Positions 1 to 8,643 of a DNA stretch of 64,000 nucleotides are shown here, piece after piece. Source of the DNA: CAJOLV01 sp045631885 (GTDB taxonomy: Bacteria; Bacillota_I; Bacilli_A; RFN20; CAG-826); the NCBI GenBank assembly GCA_045631885.1, contig JAZQVN010000009.1, forward strand, positions 35,572 through 99,571. The letters run 5' to 3'. The position numbers and the translations under genes were made by a program. Below the pieces are notes generated by a model. That model made no database searches. It had not been told where the DNA came from and was given only the letters and a program-made list of their open reading frames with translations. Positions within the stretch are counted from its first letter, which is position 1. Every line of letters begins with the position of its first letter.

Positions 1-1299
1 TCTACAAATAATGTTAATCGGCGTCCCATCGAAGTTGAAAGTGTCTCTCAAACGATTCTCTAAATATCTTTCATAACTGAAATGCATATATTCTGGATTA
101 TTCACGAACAAGACAAATGTTGGAGGCGCACTCGACACTTGGGAGGCATATAAGATTTTTAATCTTCCTCCGTTAAAGTGCGGCGCTAAATTCATCATTT
201 GGGCGTCTTGAATAACCTGATTCAAAATAGATGTTTGCACTCTTGTGTAATACGCTTCATGCACCATTTCTAAAGTAGAGAAGATTGTGTCTAATCTACT
301 CTTCTTTAATGCGGAAACATAACATATAGGCGCATAGTCTAAAAATTTATATTCATTTCTAATTAATTTAGAAAAATCGCTCATCGTATTCGTGTCTTTT
401 TCAACGATGTCCCATTTATTGACAACGATGATAATGGCTTTATGTAAATCTGTCGCGTATTGAATGACATGTTTATCTTGATCAAGAATTCCTTCTTTGC
501 CGTCTAAAACAAGTAAAACAATCTCACTTCTTTCAATAGCTTTTAAAGCTCTAATCGCAGAATATTTATCAATAGATTCATAAATCTTTCCGCGTTTTTT
601 AAGTCCCGCGGTATCAATAACGACATAATTTTTATCATCTTTTTTAAATGGAGTGTCGATGGAGTCTCTGGTTGTACCAGAGATATCGCTGACGATAACT
701 CTATTTTCATTTAAAATCGCGTTCACTAAGGAACTCTTACCAACATTTGGTCGACCAACCATACAGAAAGTAATCGTGTCTTCATCAATTTTCTCATCCG
801 CACCTTCTGGTAAGTTTTCAATAATCTTATTTAATAAATCACCGATACCAATGCCGTGGCTACCAGAAACGATTAAAGGTTCACCTAGTCCTAAAGAGTA
901 AAACTCTTGTGCTTCAGCGAGTAAATGATTGTCATCAACTTTGTTGACCGCGAGAATAACTGGTTTATTGATTTTATAAAGCATCTTCGCGACTGCGCGG
1001 TCATCGCTTGTGACACCTAATTTGACATCGGTGATAAAAACAATGACATCCGCTTCATCAATCGCGATTTGCACTTGTGTTCTAATTTGAGTTTGGAATG
1101 GAGCATTTTTAATTTCCACTCCACCAGTATCAATTAAAGAAAATGATTTACCTAACCAATTACAAGTTCCATATAAACGGTCACGAGTAATGCCAGCCTC
1201 ATCATCGACAATCGCATGTCTTTCACCGATCATACGATTAAAAATCGTTGATTTACCAACGTTAGGACTTCCGACAATTGCTACGGTGCCCTTAGGCAT
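1..1299 (-). CDS. der: Ribosome assembly GTPase Der (EngA), 3' end cut by window
   Basis: Der is a GTPase with two tandem G domains that acts in 50S ribosomal subunit maturation. My reverse-strand reading starts at the ATG at 1299 (MPKGTVAIVGRPNVGKST) and stays open to base 1, giving 433 residues of a family usually about 435-440 long, so only a few C-terminal residues are missing. Both P-loops are visible as GRPNVGKST and GRPNVGKSS, each followed by a DTAG/DTGG switch-II motif, and the KH-like C-terminal domain is present. The start overlaps the end of cmk by 8 bases, so the two genes are probably translationally coupled; cmk-der adjacency is common in Bacillota. Confidence 0.95.
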   Translation of the reverse strand, partial: MPKGTVAIVGSPNVGKSTIFNRMIGERHAIVDDEAGITRDRLYGTCNWLGKSFSLIDTGGVEIKNAPFQTQIRTQVQIAIDEADVIVFITDVKLGVTSDDRAVAKMLYKINKPVILAVNKVDDNHLLAEAQEFYSLGLGEPLIVSGSHGIGIGDLLNKIIENLPEGADEKIDEDTITFCMVGRPNVGKSSLVNAILNENRVIVSDISGTTRDSIDTPFKKDDKNYVVIDTAGLKKRGKIYESIDKYSAIRALKAIERSEIVLLVLDGKEGILDQDKHVIQYATDLHKAIIIVVNKWDIVEKDTNTMSDFSKLIRNEYKFLDYAPICYVSALKKSRLDTIFSTLEMVHEAYYTRVQTSILNQVIQDAQMMNLAPHFNGGRLKILYASQVSSAPPTFVLFVNNPEYMHFSYERYLENRLRDTFNFDGTPINIICR

Positions 1300-1969
1300 C
1301 AGCAACTACCCCCATTTTTTCTTCAATGATTTTTAAAATTGCGTTAACAACTTCTTCAATATTCATAAATGAAGTATCTAATAAGATAGAATCCGCTGCA
1401 GGTTTAAGTGGAGCGAAATCACGATGTGAATCGATATAGTCTCTTCTTCTCACATCTTCTTCAATTTCTTCTAATGTACAAGGAATGCCTTTGGCAACAT
1501 TTTCATCATATCTTCTGATTGCTCTAGTTTCGACGCTGGCAATTTGATAAATTTTCACATCAGCGTTTGGTAAAACATATGTGCCGATATCTCTGCCATC
1601 CATGATAACAGAACCTTTTTCCGCCATCGCTCTTTGTAATTCGACTAAAGCCAATCTGATATCTTTGTAAGAAGCGATATAAGAAACATTCGCGGAAACA
1701 TCTGGTAAACGAATTTCTCTTGTCACATCAAATTCATTACACATGACCACACCATTTTCTTTTAATTCAATGGTCACTTCTGGAATTAAAGCAACGCAAG
1801 CGGCTTCATCTTGGCAGTTGATACCTTTATGTAAACAATACCAAGTATAAGCGCGGTACATAGCGCCTGTGTCAATGTAGATAAGATGTAGAGCTTGTGC
1901 AACTCTTTTGGCAACAGTGGATTTGCCTGCAGCAGCAGGTCCATCAATGGCAACAGCAATCTTCTTCAT
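1292..1969 (-). CDS. cmk: Cytidylate kinase
   Basis: This enzyme transfers phosphate from ATP to CMP or dCMP in pyrimidine nucleotide recycling. The protein is 225 residues, normal for the family. It opens with a P-loop (IDGPAAAGKST, residues 8-18), carries the nucleotide-binding YIDTGAMYRA stretch near residue 31 and the MDGRDIGTYVLP segment near residue 122, and ends with the arginine-rich lid region RRRDYIDSHRD. It sits 2 bases after a small membrane protein gene and overlaps der by 8 bases, so all three are likely one transcript. Confidence 0.95.
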   Translation of the reverse strand: MKKIAVAIDGPAAAGKSTVAKRVAQALHLIYIDTGAMYRAYTWYCLHKGINCQDEAACVALIPEVTIELKENGVVMCNEFDVTREIRLPDVSANVSYIASYKDIRLALVELQRAMAEKGSVIMDGRDIGTYVLPNADVKIYQIASVETRAIRRYDENVAKGIPCTLEEIEEDVRRRDYIDSHRDFAPLKPAADSILLDTSFMNIEEVVNAILKIIEEKMGVVADA

Positions 1970-1971
1970 AA

Positions 1972-2262
1972 TTATTTACCCCAAGCAAATATTCCTAATA
2001 CGACTAAACCAATAATTAATAAGACAACAATACCAATTTCAATAACTAATTTTAAACTGGCTTTAGTTCTCTTCCGCTTTAATAAAGCGGCTTCTTTCTC
2101 TCCTTCTTGAACTGCGTCGATGACTTTGTCCATTGGAAGAGTGGAAGTTGTTGAGGCTACATCGCTATATTCATCGCCTTCGGAGGCATCAGAAACGATA
2201 GCCCCTTCTTTAATAAAAGAACGACGATAATCTCTGTAACGGTCAACTCTGGTTTCATCCAT
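1972..2262 (-). CDS. Small tail-anchored membrane protein of unknown function
   Basis: I do not recognise this 96-residue protein. The first 65 residues are hydrophilic and rich in charged, Ser and Thr residues. A Lys/Arg-rich stretch (KRKRTK) precedes one hydrophobic segment at about residues 71-93, and only a few residues follow. This suggests a tail-anchored protein with its N-terminus in the cytoplasm. It is the first gene of the run with cmk and der, 2 bases before cmk. No Shine-Dalgarno sequence precedes the ATG; a TATAAT hexamer lies only 10 bases upstream on the coding strand, so the mRNA may be almost leaderless. Confidence 0.7.
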   Translation of the reverse strand: MDETRVDRYRDYRRSFIKEGAIVSDASEGDEYSDVASTTSTLPMDKVIDAVQEGEKEAALLKRKRTKASLKLVIEIGIVVLLIIGLVVLGIFAWGK

Positions 2263-2272
2263 ATCGTATTTT

Positions 2273-2278
2273 ATTATA
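2273..2278 (-). promoter_or_regulatory. Putative -10 box for the small membrane protein-cmk-der run
   Basis: The minus strand carries a perfect TATAAT hexamer 10 bases before the start codon at 2262. No convincing -35 hexamer is seen at the expected distance. The closeness to the ATG implies a transcript with almost no 5' leader. Confidence 0.4.
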
Positions 2279-2326
2279 ATAAAATTGTTACATTTTGGAT
2301 AGAAATAAATAGATTTTTTATTCCTA

Positions 2327-2356
2327 TTGAAAATGGTTTATTTAACAAGTTATAAT
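2327..2356 (+). promoter_or_regulatory. Promoter of the ferredoxin gene
   Basis: TTGAAA at 2327-2332 and TATAAT at 2351-2356 are separated by 18 bases. Transcription would start near 2363, just upstream of the AGGAGG ribosome-binding site at about 2369-2374. Confidence 0.65.
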
Positions 2357-2382
2357 TTTTATACAAATAGGAGGAACTATCG

Positions 2383-2562
2383 ATGGAGAAAAAGAAAATT
2401 AGTATCGATAAATCTGTTTGCATCGGATGTGGTTGCTGCGCAGGCACATATCCAGAAGACATCGCCATTGGTGCTGACGGCTTAGCAGAAGCAGTCACAG
2501 GCGTTGCCGAAGAAGGTGCTGCAGCTGTCTGCCCTGTTGGTGCAATTTCCGAAGAGGAATAA
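2383..2562 (+). CDS. Small single-cluster [4Fe-4S] ferredoxin
   Basis: This 59-residue protein starts at an ATG preceded by a strong AGGAGG site. Cysteines 13, 16 and 19 (CIGCGCC, with an extra Cys18) together with Cys50 in a CPVGAI context form the usual C-x2-C-x2-C...CP pattern of one [4Fe-4S] cluster. The protein is acidic, as expected for a soluble electron carrier. It has its own promoter and terminator and is transcribed divergently from the cmk run. Ferredoxins of this size serve as general low-potential electron carriers; the partner enzymes cannot be told from the sequence. Confidence 0.9.
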   Translation: MEKKKISIDKSVCIGCGCCAGTYPEDIAIGADGLAEAVTGVAEEGAAAVCPVGAISEEE

Positions 2563-2570
2563 CCTATATA

Positions 2571-2598
2571 AAAACTAGGCCGCGTTGGCCTAGTTTTT
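2571..2598. terminator. Bidirectional terminator between ferredoxin and ribU
   Basis: The stem AAAACTAGGCC (2571-2581) pairs with GGCCTAGTTTT (2587-2597) around a 5-base loop. T-runs lie on both sides, so it can end the plus-strand ferredoxin transcript and the minus-strand ribU transcript. Confidence 0.85.
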
Positions 2599-3282
2599 TC
2601 ATGCGCTGATTCTATCAATATAAGCGTGAAGTCTCTTATAGAGAAGCATTGTCACAACAATAACAATCGCATCCTTCAAAGCGTTAAATGGTAGTGACAC
2701 CATTAATAGGAACGGCCAAGTTAATGAAGTGATTGATGGGTTGATCGCTTGGCACATACTTAAGATCGCGGCTTCTGGTAAACCCATCACAAAGATATAG
2801 AATTTTAAGATTAAGAAAGTAGTCACAAAGCAAGCAACGATGAGTTGGGTTACTGTACCAATTCCTAATGCGAGCATCGCGCCTTTGATGCTTCTTTTTT
2901 TACGATAAATTATCGCCGCAGGAAGAATAAACGCGGTTGAATAAATAAAGTCAGCGAGTTCGCCAACACCCAAAGTTGAAGTCATTGGTAACTTGGCTAA
3001 TGTTTTCACAATTAAGATAAATAGCGCGGATAAAGGACCATAAGCAAATCCAGCGATAAAGACTGGAATTTCGTCAACGTGAATCTTTAAAAATGATGGA
3101 AAAATAGGAAGGGCAATATTGAAGGCCGGAACTAAATAAAGGATGATTGAAAAGGCTGCAAAAATTGCACTTCTAGTAATGAATTTTGCAGAAATAACGT
3201 GCTTTTTGCCGTGTTTTTTCAAAAATAACCAGATAAATATCATGGCTAATGTAGCAATAGAAATGATCGCTCTATAATCCAT
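2599..3282 (-). CDS. ribU: Riboflavin ECF-transporter substrate-binding subunit RibU
   Basis: RibU is the membrane S component that binds riboflavin and works with the shared EcfA-A'-T energy-coupling module. The 227-residue protein has about six hydrophobic segments and the family's central region with KIHVDEIPVFIAGFAYGP. An FMN riboswitch directly upstream fixes the substrate as riboflavin or FMN-related. I chose the ATG at 3282 (MDYRAIISIA) because GGAAGGGG lies about 8 bases before it. An in-frame GTG at 3309 would add nine residues but falls inside the regulatory hairpin. The ECF energizing genes are not in this window. Confidence 0.9.
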   Translation of the reverse strand: MDYRAIISIATLAMIFIWLFLKKHGKKHVISAKFITRSAIFAAFSIILYLVPAFNIALPIFPSFLKIHVDEIPVFIAGFAYGPLSALFILIVKTLAKLPMTSTLGVGELADFIYSTAFILPAAIIYRKKRSIKGAMLALGIGTVTQLIVACFVTTFLILKFYIFVMGLPEAAILSMCQAINPSITSLTWPFLLMVSLPFNALKDAIVIVVTMLLYKRLHAYIDRISA

Positions 3283-3310
3283 AAAAAATAGCCCCTTCCC
3301 AGGGCCCACA
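3283..3310 (-). promoter_or_regulatory. Expression platform of the FMN riboswitch (RBS-sequestering or terminator hairpin)
   Basis: On the minus strand a GC-rich segment with GGGCCCT can pair with AGGGGC, and a TATTTTTT tract follows just before the ribU ATG. The 3' arm contains the ribU Shine-Dalgarno site. The hairpin could therefore hide the ribosome-binding site, act as a terminator, or both. Which applies cannot be decided by eye. Confidence 0.6.
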
Positions 3311-3321
3311 AAAGAAATCTA

Positions 3322-3427
3322 ACTTCTTCCATCCAGACTTTACTGTCGCCACTTGAATCTCACAAGTTCCTACTCATTTTGAGCTCGCGGGGTTTACCGC
3401 CGGTCACGATTTACGTTGCCCTGAAGT
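3322..3427 (-). ncRNA. FMN riboswitch (RFN element)
   Basis: The minus strand shows the hallmark FMN-aptamer blocks in order: ACTTCAGGGCAACGTAAATC, GACCGGCGGTAAACCCCGCG, then GACAGTAAAGTCTGGATGG, closed by GAAGAAGT that pairs with the opening ACTTC (P1). FMN binding should lower ribU expression when flavin is plentiful. A TATAAT hexamer at 3434-3439 on the same strand, just upstream, could be the -10 box. Confidence 0.95.
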
Positions 3428-3466
3428 ATCTATATTATAGAACTATTTTTGCATAGTTCCACATTA

Positions 3467-4231
3467 TTATCTCTCTTCGTGATCAATTACTTCTTTCGCG
3501 AGAGAGAAATACGCTAAAGCGCCACTACTACTTGGTCGATAAATAGTCACTGGTAATCCCTTGACATTACTCTCTGGAATAGAGACATTTCTCGGGATTT
3601 GAGTGAGAAAAGTATTCTCTTTAAATAAGCCTCTCACTTGGCTAGCTATTTCCGTACCTAAAGTGGTCTTTGCGTCATACATTGTCATTAAGAATCCTTC
3701 GATTCCTAATTCTTTATTTGTGCTCGCTTGCACATTTGAGATAGTCGCTAAAATTGTGGAGACTGCTTCCATCGCAAAATATTCACACTGGACAGGAATG
3801 AGAACAGTATTCGCCGCATTAAGCGCATTAATTGTTAATACACCTAAACTTGGTGGGCAATCGATAATCACATAATCATAACGATTATCTAAAGAATCTA
3901 GTTTTCTTTTTAAAGCCATATATGGATCCACCATTGAACCAAAAGTCGTATCGATTGATGCGAGCATCAATTTTGATGGTAATAATTCTAAATTCTTCAT
4001 CATTGTCTTTTTAATCGCTGAAGAAATATCAACTGTGCCAGACAAAACTTCAAAGATTGATTTATTAATCAAAGTGACATCGACACCTAGTCCACGAGAA
4101 GAATTACCTTGTGGATCGATATCGACGAGTAAAACATGACGACCAAAATGGGCCAAAGCCGCGGATAAGTTGATCGCTGTTGTGGTTTTACCCACTCCAC
4201 CTTTATGATTAGCAACTGCAATGATTTTCAT
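3467..4231 (-). CDS. soj: ParA/Soj-type chromosome partitioning ATPase
   Basis: This is a Walker-type ATPase of the ParA/MinD superfamily, 254 residues from the ATG at 4231 (MKIIAVANHKGGVGKTT). The deviant P-loop KGGVGKTT, the ALLVD-like LLVDIDPQGN motif and the DCPPSLG motif are all present. An in-frame start farther upstream would add 30 residues overlapping rsmG and lacking any family similarity, so I reject it. The gene follows rsmG after 10 bases, matching the mnmG-rsmG-soj order of Bacillota. No parB/spo0J or noc gene follows: the next element is the ribU riboswitch. Soj normally works with a ParB clamp and regulates DnaA; here its partner must lie elsewhere or be absent. Confidence 0.92.
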   Translation of the reverse strand: MKIIAVANHKGGVGKTTTAINLSAALAHFGRHVLLVDIDPQGNSSRGLGVDVTLINKSIFEVLSGTVDISSAIKKTMMKNLELLPSKLMLASIDTTFGSMVDPYMALKRKLDSLDNRYDYVIIDCPPSLGVLTINALNAANTVLIPVQCEYFAMEAVSTILATISNVQASTNKELGIEGFLMTMYDAKTTLGTEIASQVRGLFKENTFLTQIPRNVSIPESNVKGLPVTIYRPSSSGALAYFSLAKEVIDHEER

Positions 4232-4241
4232 ATTATTGATT

Positions 4242-4943
4242 TTATAGTGGTAATTTCTTAATTTCACTATAATCACGTGGATATTTGTGATTAGTGACTT
4301 TTTCTTTTTGAATATAAACAATATTTCTCACTTCGTTAGATTCTGGTAATTCATCAACGATAATCTTTTGAATTCTGGCATTTAATTTCTTTAAAGCTTT
4401 ATCAGAAGCATTGATTTCTTCTTCCACACCAGGTCCTTTTAAAGCGATAAATGAACCTCCTACTTTCAGTAGAGGTAAACATAATTCTAATAAGATATTT
4501 AATGGAGCGACCGCTCTAGCGAAGACATAATCAAATTGTTCTCTATTATTTTTCGCGTAATCTTCTACTCTAGAGGAGACACAATTATATTTATAATTAT
4601 TCTCTTCCGCGTATTTCTTTAATAAATCAATTTTCTTTGTCGTTGAATCTAATAAAGTAACATTTGTTTTTGGATTTAATAAATATAAAACCACTCCTGG
4701 GAAACCTGCACCTGTACCAACATCCAAAACTTTTTTGTCTGTCAAATCTAAATCAGTTAATGTAAGTGCACTATCAAAAATCATCTTTTCCATGAAGACA
4801 TCTTTTTCTTTTATCGCGGTGAGATTAAATCTTTCATTCCAATATAAAACATGCTCCATGAACTTGTTGAGGTCATTATATTGTTCCTCTGTACAGGAAA
4901 TATTTCTTTTATCTAATTCTTCAAAAAATAGTTCTTTAGTCAT
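4242..4943 (-). CDS. rsmG: 16S rRNA (guanine-N7) methyltransferase RsmG
   Basis: RsmG (GidB) methylates the N7 of G527 of 16S rRNA using S-adenosylmethionine. The Rossmann-fold motif KVLDVGTGAGFPG and the following LLDSTTKKIDLL stretch are clear. I use the ATG at 4943 (MTKELFFEEL), which has an AGGAG about 11 bases upstream and overlaps the end of mnmG by 8 bases. The next in-frame ATG, at 4964, would start before that Shine-Dalgarno site and add seven residues. The chosen protein is 233 residues, normal for the family. Confidence 0.93.
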   Translation of the reverse strand: MTKELFFEELDKRNISCTEEQYNDLNKFMEHVLYWNERFNLTAIKEKDVFMEKMIFDSALTLTDLDLTDKKVLDVGTGAGFPGVVLYLLNPKTNVTLLDSTTKKIDLLKKYAEENNYKYNCVSSRVEDYAKNNREQFDYVFARAVAPLNILLELCLPLLKVGGSFIALKGPGVEEEINASDKALKKLNARIQKIIVDELPESNEVRNIVYIQKEKVTNHKYPRDYSEIKKLPL

Positions 4944-6813
4944 GTTCGTAATATCTCCTGACATTTAAGATAAGGATAGAAATATCACTTGGATTAACTC
5001 CAGAAATACGTGAAGCTTGTCCAATTGTTAATGGTTGAATCTTATTTAATTTTTGTCTCGCTTCAAGGGCTAAGCCGTGCATATTAAGATAGTCAAATCC
5101 CGCGGGAATTTTCATCTCTTCAATCTTTCTCATACTCTCCGCTTCATGGATTTGTTTAGCGATATATCCTTCGTATTTTGCGATTATTTCAATCTCTTCA
5201 ATTGTGTCTTCTCCATACGAAATTCCCGCTAATTCGGGGATAAATTGTTTGATTTTGCTAAATTCGACACCTGGTCTCTTTAATAATTCAAAAGCTTGGA
5301 AGCCACCTTTTAATTCGTTAAATCCAAGAGACATAAAGTATTCTTCAATCTCTTTTTTCTTTCCTAAATAAACAACTTTCATCACTTCGATCGCGTGAGC
5401 AATTTGTTCTTTCTTATTGAGGAAGTGTTGATATCTTTCTTCGCTGATTAAACCGATATCATGACCGATTTCAGTTAATCTCAAATCAGCGTTATCGTGT
5501 CTCATAAGTAAACGGAATTCTGCACGTGATGACATCAATCTATACGGTTCTTCTGTCCCCTTAGTGACTAAGTCATCAATCATGACACCGATATAAGCTT
5601 GATCTCTTCTTAAGATTAATGGTTCTTTCCCTTCAATCTTTAAACAAGCGTTAATACCAGCGATTAAACCTAAACCCGCGGCTTCTTCATAGCCAGAAGT
5701 TCCACATATTTGACCAGCGATATATAATCCAGGCCATTTTTTAATTTCTAAAGTTGGCCCATATTCTTCAGTAACAATTGCGTCGTACTCAATCGCGTAT
5801 GCGTATTTGAGAAATTCCGCTTTTTCAAAACCTGGAAGAGATCTAACCATTTCTTCTTGCACCTCTACTGGCATAGAAGTGGAGAAACCTTGTAAATAGA
5901 TGGAATCTGTATATCTAGATTCTGGTTCTAAGAATAATTGATGTCTTTCTTTATCAGCGAAATTAACAATCTTACTTTCAATAGATGGACAATATCTTGG
6001 TCCAACCCCGACGACTAAACCATTATTAATCGCCGCTTCAAATAAATGAGCGCGAATAATATCGTGAGTTTCAGGAGTTGTATAAATCAAATAACATAAT
6101 TCTTGTTCTTCTAAAGGAATAAATTCCTTTGTTTCATATGAAAACGCGAGATTACCTTTAGTGCCTGGTTGAACACTACCTTTAGAAAAATCGATTGAAT
6201 CTTTTTTAATTCTTGGAGGAGTTCCTGTTTTTAAGCGATATGTCTCAATCCCCATACTTCTTAAATATGGTGATAAACCTTTTGAAGGAGCTTCTCCATC
6301 TGGTCCTTCTTCTAATACTTCTTTACCACGGAAGATCTTACTTTCCATGTATGTACCAGTAGTAAGGATGACCGCTTTTGCTTTAATTTGTTCTCCACCT
6401 TTGGTGATAACACCAAAAACAGATTTGTCATCGTGTAGCAAAGCTACAACCATTTCCTCTTCAATGTGTAAATGAGGGGTGGCGAACGCTACTTCTTTAA
6501 TATATGCGGGATATTCTAATTTATCTTGTTGAGCTCTTAAACATTGAACACCAGGTCCTTTTCCGGTGTTTAACATCTTCATTTGTAAATAATGATGGTC
6601 CGCAAATTTGCCTTGCATACCACCTAAAGCATCTATTTCTCTAACAACAATACCTTTCGCGGATCCACCGATAGATGGATTACAAGGCATATTGCCCATT
6701 AACTTAATGTTTAATGTAATTAAAAGTGTTTCATGTCCTTTATGAGCACTAGCAAAAGCAGCCTCTAAACCGGCATGACCTGCACCTACGACAATGACAT
6801 CAAACTCTCTCAT
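4936..6813 (-). CDS. mnmG: tRNA uridine 5-carboxymethylaminomethyl modification enzyme MnmG
   Basis: MnmG (GidA) is an FAD enzyme that works with MnmE to modify U34 of certain tRNAs. The 625-residue length is typical. The N-terminal dinucleotide-binding motif GAGHAGLEAA, the NPSIGG and GKGPGVQCLRAQ signatures, and the C-terminal helical segment ending with SGVNPSDIS are visible. Its start overlaps the stop codon of sufB by 1 base and its end overlaps rsmG, so it belongs to the same long transcript as the suf genes. MnmE is not in the window. Confidence 0.96.
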   Translation of the reverse strand: MREFDVIVVGAGHAGLEAAFASAHKGHETLLITLNIKLMGNMPCNPSIGGSAKGIVVREIDALGGMQGKFADHHYLQMKMLNTGKGPGVQCLRAQQDKLEYPAYIKEVAFATPHLHIEEEMVVALLHDDKSVFGVITKGGEQIKAKAVILTTGTYMESKIFRGKEVLEEGPDGEAPSKGLSPYLRSMGIETYRLKTGTPPRIKKDSIDFSKGSVQPGTKGNLAFSYETKEFIPLEEQELCYLIYTTPETHDIIRAHLFEAAINNGLVVGVGPRYCPSIESKIVNFADKERHQLFLEPESRYTDSIYLQGFSTSMPVEVQEEMVRSLPGFEKAEFLKYAYAIEYDAIVTEEYGPTLEIKKWPGLYIAGQICGTSGYEEAAGLGLIAGINACLKIEGKEPLILRRDQAYIGVMIDDLVTKGTEEPYRLMSSRAEFRLLMRHDNADLRLTEIGHDIGLISEERYQHFLNKKEQIAHAIEVMKVVYLGKKKEIEEYFMSLGFNELKGGFQAFELLKRPGVEFSKIKQFIPELAGISYGEDTIEEIEIIAKYEGYIAKQIHEAESMRKIEEMKIPAGFDYLNMHGLALEARQKLNKIQPLTIGQASRISGVNPSDISILILNVRRYYEHD

Positions 6814-8213
6814 TAACCAACACTACCTTCCATATCCATTTTGATAAGTTGATTTAATTCAACAGCGTATTCCATAGGAAGTTCACGAGAGAATGGTTCG
6901 ATGAATCCCATAATAATCATTTGAGTAGCGTCTTTTTCACTAATTCCACGACTCATCAAATAGAATAACTGTTCTTCACTAATCTTACTGACTGTTGCTT
7001 CGTGTTCAATATATGAAGAATTATTATGCACTTCGTTATTTGGAATAGTGTCACTTCTAGATATATCATCAAGGATTAAAGTGTCACATTCGACATGGCT
7101 ACGGCAGTTAGTCGCGCCTGGTTTATGTCTCACTGTGCCTCGATAATTAGCGACACCACCATTTTTCACAATTGATTTTGAAATAATTGTCGATGTTGTA
7201 TTAGGAGCTTCATGAATCATTCTCGCTCCAGCGTCTTGATATTGTCCTTTTCCAGCGACTGCGATAGAAATACAGGTGCCTTTTGCCCCTTCACCTTTAA
7301 GGATACAAGCTGGGTATTTCATGTTAGTTTGAGAACCGACATTTCCATCGATCCATTCCATGGAAGCGTTTTCATAGCAGACCGCTCTTTTGGTCACTAA
7401 ATTGACGATATTTGTGGACCAGTTTTGGACTGTAGAATATCGACATTTTCCACCCTTCAAAACGATAATTTCAACAACTGCAGCATGTAAAGAATCCGCG
7501 CTATAAGTTGGAGCGGTACAACCCTCAACATAATGCACATCAGCGCCTTCATCAACAATGATTAAAGTTCTTTCGAATTGACCTGATTTTTCGTTATTAA
7601 TTCTAAAATAACTCTGCAAAGGCTTATCTAAATGCACATTTTTTGGTACATAGATAAAACTTCCGCCAGACCAAACCGCACTATTTAACGCGGAGAACTT
7701 GTTATCTGCGACAGGGACAACTGTACCGAAATATTGTTTAAATAAATCAGGATATAATTTTAACCCCATATCAGTGGATAAGAAGATAACTCCTTTATCC
7801 TCAATTTCTTTTAACATATTGTGGTAAACCATCTCTGATTCATATTGCGTGGCAACGCCCGCTAAATACTTTTGTTCAGCTTCTGGAATACCTAATTTAT
7901 TGAATGTATTTTTAATCGTCTCAGGTACCTCGTCCCAGTTTTGTGATTCTTTCTTCGCTGCACGAGTGAAATAAGTATAAGAATCATAATCTAAGAATGA
8001 TAAATCTGGTCCAAATTTAGGAAGAGGCATAGCATAAAAACTCTTGAGAGCCTTTAATCTGAACTCAAGCATCCATTCTGGTTCGCCTTTTAAACGAGAG
8101 ATTTCTCTAATTGTGTCTTCATTTAAACCTTTCGCGGTTTTGACAATAGAGACATCTTCGTCTTTAAAACCATATTTATAATCTTCTTGGAACTTAATAT
8201 CTTTCTCTGACAT
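6813..8213 (-). CDS. sufB: Fe-S cluster assembly scaffold protein SufB
   Basis: SufB is the scaffold of the SufBCD complex on which Fe-S clusters are built. The protein is 466 residues, matching the family. It contains the typical DYKYGFKDEDVSIVKTAKGL start, the central beta-helix region with YVEGCTAP, and the conserved C-terminal block around EATVSKISEEQLFYLMSRG. It is the last gene of the sufC-D-S-U-B series and runs into mnmG with a 1-base overlap. Confidence 0.97.
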   Translation of the reverse strand: MSEKDIKFQEDYKYGFKDEDVSIVKTAKGLNEDTIREISRLKGEPEWMLEFRLKALKSFYAMPLPKFGPDLSFLDYDSYTYFTRAAKKESQNWDEVPETIKNTFNKLGIPEAEQKYLAGVATQYESEMVYHNMLKEIEDKGVIFLSTDMGLKLYPDLFKQYFGTVVPVADNKFSALNSAVWSGGSFIYVPKNVHLDKPLQSYFRINNEKSGQFERTLIIVDEGADVHYVEGCTAPTYSADSLHAAVVEIIVLKGGKCRYSTVQNWSTNIVNLVTKRAVCYENASMEWIDGNVGSQTNMKYPACILKGEGAKGTCISIAVAGKGQYQDAGARMIHEAPNTTSTIISKSIVKNGGVANYRGTVRHKPGATNCRSHVECDTLILDDISRSDTIPNNEVHNNSSYIEHEATVSKISEEQLFYLMSRGISEKDATQMIIMGFIEPFSRELPMEYAVELNQLIKMDMEGSVG

Positions 8214-8214
8214 A

Positions 8215-8643
8215 TTATTTTCCTTTTAAAATGTTTTCCGCAGCGGTCCAGCCAATAGTAGCACACCTAATTCTCGCTGCTTGTTTAGATGTATTAATAA
8301 AGGCTATTGCTTCATCAATCGCATCTTCATCAAATGGTTCTTCGTGAATCATTTTGTTATATTGATTAATTGAATACATCGCATCTTCGATGCTTTTGCC
8401 AATCACTACTTCACACATAATGTCTGTAGAAGCCGTTGAAATTGTACAAGCGACACCTTCAAAACAGGCATCAGTGACTTCTTCATTTTCTACCCTTAGG
8501 TAGATATCTAAATTATCAATGCAGTTATCTGAATGCATATGCATCTTTTGATAGCCTTCACCATTAGGTAAATGTTTATGTAATGGATTTGAATAATGGT
8601 CCATAATAATGGAACGCATCATATCATTAGTTAAAGTAGGCAT
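8215..8643 (-). CDS. sufU: Zinc-dependent sulfur acceptor SufU
   Basis: SufU accepts persulfide sulfur from SufS in Gram-positive bacteria. The 142-residue protein keeps the zinc-ligand pattern of the family: a Cys-x-Asp pair in DNCIDNLD, a Cys in GVACTIS and a Cys in RIRCATIGW. The start overlaps the sufS 3' end by 17 bases. Confidence 0.95.
   Translation of the reverse strand: MPTLTNDMMRSIIMDHYSNPLHKHLPNGEGYQKMHMHSDNCIDNLDIYLRVENEEVTDACFEGVACTISTASTDIMCEVVIGKSIEDAMYSINQYNKMIHEEPFDEDAIDEAIAFINTSKQAARIRCATIGWTAAENILKGK

Noticed and set aside
2274..2618. Open frame of 114 codons on the minus strand over the ferredoxin gene
   Set aside because: It is antisense to a clear ferredoxin with promoter, ribosome-binding site and terminator, and the translated protein is low-complexity Ala/Pro/Ser.
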